Shown here: positions 6,834 to 10,674 of the stretch, piece by piece
How the letters are laid out: every line of letters starts with the position of its first letter
How positions within the stretch are numbered: the first letter of the stretch is position 1
DNA from: Candidatus Altarchaeales archaeon
GTDB taxonomy: Archaea > Altiarchaeota > Altiarchaeia > IMC4 > QMZM01
Reading direction: 5' to 3'
NCBI GenBank assembly: GCA_003663045.1
Contig: QMZG01000028.1
Span: 1-10,674, forward strand
DNA: 10,674 nt
Notes under the pieces: model-generated
What the model saw: the letters and a program-made list of their open reading frames with translations, nothing else
What the model was told of the DNA's origin: nothing
The model's database searches: none
Position numbers and translations under genes: made by a program

Positions 6834-7455
6834 TTTTTGCGACCATTATAAATTGTTCAACCTTCCTTTTATCCTTCTTCCCTGGTCTGGATTCAACGCC
6901 ACTTGATGTGTCAACAGCATATGGCCTTACCTTTTCTATTGCCTCTTCCAGATTTCTTGGGTTCAGACCACCTGCAAGAATCACCGGCTTTCTGATAGAT
7001 TCCACAATTTTCCTGCTGATATCCCAGTCATGAGTCTTCCCGGTTCCTCCAGATAAGCCTCTAACCCTCGTATCCAGTAAAATTGCATCCACGATTTTTG
7101 AATATCTCTCTGAATTCTCCAAGGAATTCTCATCTACGGAAATCTTCTTTATTATTCCCAGATTAGTTCTTTCTTTCAATTCCCTAACGAAATCCAGGGG
7201 TTCATCACCATGGAGTTGGATGTAATTGGCCCTTGTCTTTGATATCTCAAGTGCCTCTTCTATGCTTTCTGGCATCGAAACCACGACCTTAGAAACAAAG
7301 ATCGGCAATGCATCGAATATCTCTCTCGCTTTATTTAAGTCCACAAATCTCGGAGTCCCTTTAACATTTATAACTCCGATCGCATCCGCTCCATAATTTA
7401 TAGCTATCAGTGCATCCTCTTTATTTGTTATTCCACAGATCTTTACCCTGGTCAT
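6817..7455 (-). CDS. trpF: Phosphoribosylanthranilate isomerase
   Basis: Carries out the Amadori rearrangement of phosphoribosylanthranilate to CdRP, the third step after chorismate. A (beta/alpha)8 barrel of 212 residues. Cys7 in VKICGIT is the general base and Asp128 in ILLDT the general acid. QLHGDEP (80-86), the glycine-rich GGTGKTHDW (136-144), AGGLNP (161-166) and DTSSGVES (182-189) are the expected phosphate and substrate segments. The second beta-strand loop reads GVINVKGTPRFV, with the Pro-Arg of the usual S-P-R motif kept. The ATG overlaps the trpC stop by 4 bp; a GGGTGAGGGAG run ends 11 nt upstream and may help ribosome loading. It is separate from trpC, unlike the fused E. coli enzyme. 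One Trp residue. Confidence 0.96.
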   Translation of the reverse strand: MTRVKICGITNKEDALIAINYGADAIGVINVKGTPRFVDLNKAREIFDALPIFVSKVVVSMPESIEEALEISKTRANYIQLHGDEPLDFVRELKERTNLGIIKKISVDENSLENSERYSKIVDAILLDTRVRGLSGGTGKTHDWDISRKIVESIRKPVILAGGLNPRNLEEAIEKVRPYAVDTSSGVESRPGKKDKRKVEQFIMVAKNETTR

Positions 7456-8186
7456 TTTTCTGTAAACTCCCTCACCCTCTCTTCGATATTTTCTGCTTTT
7501 ATTATACTCGTCCCAATCAAGACCGCACTTGCTCCGGCCTTTAATACCCTCCTCAGATCCTCTTTATCATTAATCCCGCTCTCACTGATTATTATTCTGT
7601 TTTTTGGAATTTTCTTTGTCAGGGATTCTGTAGTGCCTAAGTCTATCTGGAGGGTTTTCAAATTTCTGTTGTTAATCCCGATCAATCTGGCATTGGAATT
7701 CAGGGCAAATTCTAGTTCATCCTCGTTATGAATCTCAACCAGGGCCTCCATTCCAAGTTCATGTGTCAATTCCACAAATTCCATAGTTTTCTCCCTCAGT
7801 AGGGAAACGATTAATAAAACAGCATCCGCCCCGGCTCCATAGCTCTGATAGATCTGAAATTCATCAACGATGAAGTCTTTGCGAAGAACGGGGATTTTCA
7901 CAGCCTCCTTTACCCTCTTTAGATCCTCCAGAGAGCCGTCAAAGTGTTTATCAGTTAAAACGGAGATCGCACACGCCCCACCATTCTCCATCTGTCTTGC
8001 CGTTTTTACTAAATCTACATCCCTGATCTTTCCCTTGCTGGGGCTTCTCCTCTTTATCTCTGCAATTACTGGAATTAAGCCACTCCCTTCGGTTTTTTCA
8101 ATCGCAGAAATCAGACTGCGCTTTTCCTTTAACGCCTTAATTTCTTTCAATTTCTCCTCTGCAATATTTTCAAATTTAAATTTCAT
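7452..8186 (-). CDS. trpC: Indole-3-glycerol phosphate synthase
   Basis: Closes the indole ring of CdRP with loss of CO2 and water. A (beta/alpha)8 barrel of 244 residues with the short N-terminal extension common in archaea. The residues equivalent to the Sulfolobus active site are all found: Glu43 and Lys45 in AEIKRRSPSKG, Lys103 in LRKDFIV, Glu151 in LVEIH, Asn172 in INNRNL and Ser203 in SESGI. The phosphate-binding end is VLIGTSI. The start overlaps the trpD stop by 4 bp; GGAGG lies about 20 nt upstream, too far to serve this ATG well, so re-initiation after trpD is the likely mode. No Trp residue. Confidence 0.97.
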   Translation of the reverse strand: MKFKFENIAEEKLKEIKALKEKRSLISAIEKTEGSGLIPVIAEIKRRSPSKGKIRDVDLVKTARQMENGGACAISVLTDKHFDGSLEDLKRVKEAVKIPVLRKDFIVDEFQIYQSYGAGADAVLLIVSLLREKTMEFVELTHELGMEALVEIHNEDELEFALNSNARLIGINNRNLKTLQIDLGTTESLTKKIPKNRIIISESGINDKEDLRRVLKAGASAVLIGTSIIKAENIEERVREFTEK

Positions 8187-9190
8187 TTCGCAAATTCTAT
8201 AAATTCCTCCAATTTTTTATACGCCTTTCCAGAATCTAGAACATCTCTTGCTATTTCATACCCCTCTTTAAGGTTATCTGCCACTCCGCCAACAACAATT
8301 CCCGCTGCAGAATTTAACAGGGTTATATCCCTCTTGGCCCCGGTTTCTTCTCCCGATAGGATATCCCTTAAAATCCTTGCATTCTCCTTTACACTTCCGC
8401 CAGTTATGTCTTCTGCTTTAGCCTTAGATAATCCAAAGTCCTCTAACTTTACGAAATACGTTCTGATCTTCCCATCCTTTAATTCAGAGATCTTCGTCTT
8501 CCCCAGGGTTGAGAGCTCATCCAGACCAGGTTCACCATACGCAACAATTGCACTTTTAAGTTTTAACAACCTGAAGACCTCTGCCAGTTTTTCGGTGAGA
8601 TCTGGATCAAAGACACCCATCAGCTGAGATGAGGCATTTGCGGGATTTGTCAATGGACCAAGAATATTGAAAACTGTTCTTACCCCCAATTCCCTTCGAG
8701 CGGGCATAACATACTTCATTGCGGAGTGATGCAAGGGGGCAAACATAAACCCAATTCCTATCTTTTCTATCCCCCCCCTGATCTTTTCAGGTTCCAGGTT
8801 CAGGTTAATTCCCAGTTCTTCAAGGACATCTGCAGATCCACATCTTGATGACACCGCCCTGTTTCCATGCTTAGCAACTGGAATTCCGGAAGCGGAAACG
8901 ATAAACATTGCAGTGGTTGAGATATTAAATGTGTTGATTCTGTCACCCCCAGTTCCGCAGACATCAACCAACGGTTCAACCTCTGGTTTTATCTTCCGGG
9001 AGAATTCCCTCATAACTCTTGCAAATTCCGCTATCTCCTCCGGGGTTTCCCCCTTCATTCTCAGCGCTATTAAAAAGCCGGCAATCTGTGCATCTGTGGC
9101 TTTACCTGACATTATCATCTGCATTGCCCTTCTGGATTCTTCCTCAGTCAGGTTTTTTCCCTCCACCAATTTCTGGATAAATTCTTTCAT
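8183..9190 (-). CDS. trpD: Anthranilate phosphoribosyltransferase
   Basis: Joins anthranilate to PRPP, the first committed step in this gene set. The 335 residues match the family, with a helical N-terminal domain (about 1-70) and an alpha/beta domain. CGTGGD (78-83) binds PRPP pyrophosphate, NISTT (89-93) and KHGNR (107-111) complete the PRPP site, Arg166 in MPARRELG is placed for anthranilate binding, and the acidic pair in LDELS (223-227) binds magnesium. It is not fused to TrpG. The start is well supported by AGGTGATC just upstream, an 8-nt match to the archaeal anti-SD, sitting in a 29-bp gap after the ATPase stop. A ribosome-binding site implies a leadered mRNA, so trpD is more likely read from the ATPase promoter or from a promoter inside that gene than from one in the gap. 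No Trp residue. Confidence 0.97.
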   Translation of the reverse strand: MKEFIQKLVEGKNLTEEESRRAMQMIMSGKATDAQIAGFLIALRMKGETPEEIAEFARVMREFSRKIKPEVEPLVDVCGTGGDRINTFNISTTAMFIVSASGIPVAKHGNRAVSSRCGSADVLEELGINLNLEPEKIRGGIEKIGIGFMFAPLHHSAMKYVMPARRELGVRTVFNILGPLTNPANASSQLMGVFDPDLTEKLAEVFRLLKLKSAIVAYGEPGLDELSTLGKTKISELKDGKIRTYFVKLEDFGLSKAKAEDITGGSVKENARILRDILSGEETGAKRDITLLNSAAGIVVGGVADNLKEGYEIARDVLDSGKAYKKLEEFIEFAK

Positions 9191-9217
9191 TTGATCACCT
9201 TCTTTTCATTGATCAAA
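9190..9217 (-). promoter_or_regulatory. trpD ribosome-binding site inside a predicted hairpin
   Basis: Reading the minus strand, TTTGATCA (9217-9210) and TGATCAAA (9197-9190) are perfect 8-bp complements around a 12-nt loop. The second arm contains most of the AGGTGATC Shine-Dalgarno match and the A of the ATG, so the folded form would hide the start. The repeats are also self-palindromic (TTGATCAA, TGATCA) and could instead be paired protein-binding half-sites. Confidence 0.5.
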
Positions 9218-9219
9218 TA

Positions 9220-10635
9220 TCAGATCCCGAGCAGGAACAGCCATGCTGGGATGAGGATGATTTCTTTTTTATCCTGTTTTCTTTCTTCGAACAGGTCTTT
9301 GGTAATTACAATTCCCATCTTTATCTTGAATTTGTCCATGAATTTTAGCATACCTTTCAGATCTGTCATATCTACTCTGTTTGTGTATTTAACCTCTATG
9401 GGTATTAATCTTCCTTTCAGTTTTAGTATGGCATCGACTTCTTCCCCATCAACCCAATAAAACTGTATGGGGTTTATCTCCTGTTCCAATGTTTTTCTAT
9501 AGATGACAGAGCAGATGGAATTCTCTATCAACCCCGATAGATCTTTCAATTCATAGGTCATGGTTAGGGCGTTAACAAAACCCGTATCCACGAAGAAAAC
9601 CTTTCTCTCCTGTCGAACGGAAGAATATGGTTTTTTATACACGAGAGATTCCTTAACCAAGTAGATATCCTCCAACAAACTTAAGTATCTTTTTATGGTA
9701 TTCACCCTTGCCAAGAGGATTGAACCAAGTTTGTTATAACTCAACCTGTTCCCAATTAAACTTGCAAGAATAAAGACCAGCTCATTGAGGGTTTTTGTAT
9801 CCCTTACCTCTTCCAGCTCAAAGATGTCTCGTTGTAGAGACAGGTCCTTGTATTCCAAGAGGATTTGAAACACGTCCTCCATCTTTTCATTGATCAGGGC
9901 GGGATAACCTCCCCTGTGCAGGTAATCCCTCAACGCTATTTTGACCTTCTGTTGATGCGGAACCATACGGTGGTATTCCCTTTTTATACTTACTGCATCT
10001 AAATCCAGGGGTTTCACATCCAGATCATATTTTACTCTGATAAATTCCCTGAAGCTTAAAGGCAGGAGGATGTTATGGTTTATTCTCCCAAGCAATGACT
10101 CGCCGGAACCTTTCAGTATCCTGGATGCTGAAGAGCCGGAAACTATGAATTTTATCTTCAAATTCAAATCCTGCCAGTGCTTTACCTGTTCACCCCATCG
10201 CTCTAATTTATGCACCTCATCCAGAAAGATATATACTGGCTTTTTTAATTCATCCAACGATTCAGTGATTAGATTGGCGGTAAAATCCATCAATTCAGAG
10301 ATCAGACCTTCATGAAGTATGGCAGGATTATCTAACTGTAAGTAGACAATTCTTTCGGGATCGACTTTCTTATCCAGCAGGTTTTGGATCAACTGGTGTA
10401 TCAGGATAGTCTTCCCTGTTCTCCTGGGACCGATGATGGAGGTTATCTTCTTGTTCTTCAAATCCTCTGTCAGTTTTTCAAACAACTCCCTTTTAAAATT
10501 CCCCAATCTCTCCGGTTCAACCCTCCCCGTCTTCCACCAGGGGTTTTGAAATGCAAGAATTTCAGATAGACTAATTCTACCGACTGCTCTAACATTCGTA
10601 CTCCCAGATTCTGCACTAATTTTTGGTTTTTTCAT
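9220..10635 (-). CDS. AAA_14/DUF4143 archaeal-type ATPase
   Basis: A two-part protein of 471 residues with the layout of the AAA_14 plus DUF4143 ATPases found in many copies in archaea and bacteria, whose role is unknown. Walker A is GPRRTGKT (69-76), Walker B IFLDEVHKL (136-144) and the sensor segment VSGSSA (165-170). LPLSFREF (191-198) and RGGYPAL (241-247) are family signatures. A winged-helix-like region lies at about 280-330. The C-terminal part has VDGEEVDAIL...IPIEVKYT, with Asp401, Glu414 and Lys416 placed as in PD-(D/E)xK nuclease folds. The conserved region begins near LSEILAFQNPWW (23-34), so about 20 residues precede it; no other in-frame start exists there, and the ATG at 10635 is supported by a promoter directly upstream and no Shine-Dalgarno site. 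Its stop is 29 bp before trpD. No link to tryptophan synthesis is known; it may be an insertion in the operon or a passenger. The family is sure, the function open. Confidence 0.88.
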   Translation of the reverse strand: MKKPKISAESGSTNVRAVGRISLSEILAFQNPWWKTGRVEPERLGNFKRELFEKLTEDLKNKKITSIIGPRRTGKTILIHQLIQNLLDKKVDPERIVYLQLDNPAILHEGLISELMDFTANLITESLDELKKPVYIFLDEVHKLERWGEQVKHWQDLNLKIKFIVSGSSASRILKGSGESLLGRINHNILLPLSFREFIRVKYDLDVKPLDLDAVSIKREYHRMVPHQQKVKIALRDYLHRGGYPALINEKMEDVFQILLEYKDLSLQRDIFELEEVRDTKTLNELVFILASLIGNRLSYNKLGSILLARVNTIKRYLSLLEDIYLVKESLVYKKPYSSVRQERKVFFVDTGFVNALTMTYELKDLSGLIENSICSVIYRKTLEQEINPIQFYWVDGEEVDAILKLKGRLIPIEVKYTNRVDMTDLKGMLKFMDKFKIKMGIVITKDLFEERKQDKKEIILIPAWLFLLGI

Positions 10636-10645
10636 GATAATATTT

Positions 10646-10661
10646 TACATTATAATGTACA
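10646..10661. promoter_or_regulatory. 14-bp palindrome and TGTACA box in the ATPase core promoter
   Basis: TACATTATAATGTA (10646-10659) is a perfect palindrome lying between the TATA box and the predicted transcription start, and TGTACA overlaps its edge (10656-10661). A dimeric repressor bound here would block the promoter. TGTACA is the core of the TRP boxes bound by TrpY in Methanothermobacter, but a single 6-mer in AT-rich DNA is weak evidence. Confidence 0.4.
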
Positions 10662-10674
10662 ATAAATATATGTA
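10660..10674 (-). promoter_or_regulatory. TATA-box promoter of the ATPase gene (and possibly the trp operon)
   Basis: The minus strand reads TACATATATTTATTG. An ATATTTATT-type box (about 10669-10661) lies roughly 26-30 nt before the ATG at 10635, so transcription should start within a few nt of the start codon. There is no Shine-Dalgarno site, which fits a leaderless message. The BRE, if any, is outside the window. Confidence 0.5.

Larger units (their letters stand above)
269..9190 (-). other. Probable nine-gene operon trpDCFBA - metallo-hydrolase - leuCD - hel308
   Basis: All nine genes share a strand. The junctions, in order of transcription, are overlaps of 4, 4, 17, 4 and 4 bp, a gap of 15 bp, then overlaps of 11 (with the longer leuD start) and 7 bp. 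No terminator-like or promoter-sized gap separates them, except a possible leuC promoter. Such packing implies one transcript and mostly coupled translation. The upstream ATPase, 29 bp away, may be part of the same transcript. Confidence 0.75.

Noticed and set aside
7870..8202. 110-codon plus-strand open frame opposite trpC
   Set aside because: It mirrors a strongly conserved enzyme gene and reads as a low-complexity Ser/Leu/Phe-rich shadow.
9191..9219. Trp attenuator with tandem Trp codons before trpD
   Set aside because: The only small frame there encodes Met-Lys-Arg-Arg with no Trp codon, and no competing terminator hairpin with a T-run is visible.
269..10635. Helicase, nuclease-like ATPase and metallo-hydrolase together as a defence system
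   Set aside because: They are separated by, and overlapped with, intact biosynthetic genes; the helicase is a housekeeping Hel308 and no toxin, reverse transcriptase, TIR or repeat array is present.

Overview
The window is a compact archaeal chromosome segment with every gene on the minus strand, so transcription runs from high to low coordinates. The archaeal assignment rests on three things: a full-length Hel308-type helicase, an archaeal-style LeuC/LeuD pair, and AT-rich TATA-like boxes about 25 nt upstream of start codons that lack Shine-Dalgarno sites (leaderless promoters). The one strong ribosome-binding site, before trpD, matches the usual archaeal anti-SD. The Arg/Lys/Glu/Ile-rich proteins and AT-leaning base composition fit a euryarchaeal-type, possibly thermophilic organism, but the lineage cannot be fixed from this sequence alone.

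Layout in the order of transcription: a AAA_14/DUF4143 ATPase (10635-9220) with its own promoter at the window edge; trpD-trpC-trpF-trpB-trpA (9190-4858); a short metallo-beta-lactamase-fold hydrolase (4861-4148); leuC and leuD, the two subunits of 3-isopropylmalate dehydratase (4132-2338); a Hel308 helicase (2344-269); and, from a separate promoter, the start of a Yip1-like membrane protein that runs off the left edge (222-1). From trpD to the helicase, neighbouring genes overlap by 4 to 17 bp, apart from one 15-bp gap before leuC, so they look like one nine-gene operon. There is no gene-free stretch longer than 46 bp inside the window, and I see no RNA gene, insertion sequence or CRISPR array.

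The five trp enzymes take anthranilate to tryptophan. Anthranilate synthase (trpE, trpG) is absent here and may lie upstream of the ATPase or elsewhere. LeuCD isomerises isopropylmalate in leucine synthesis. The operon therefore joins two amino-acid pathways to a hydrolase of unknown substrate and a fork-remodelling helicase. All catalytic residues I could check are present and no gene looks broken.

I do not see a clearly new defence or mobile system. The observations most worth a second look are small: a hairpin that would cover the trpD ribosome-binding site, a 14-bp palindrome next to a TGTACA box in the ATPase promoter, an inverted repeat around the Yip1-gene TATA box, a tight hairpin inside trpB, the metallo-hydrolase fused into the operon by overlap, and a possible internal leaderless promoter for leuC.
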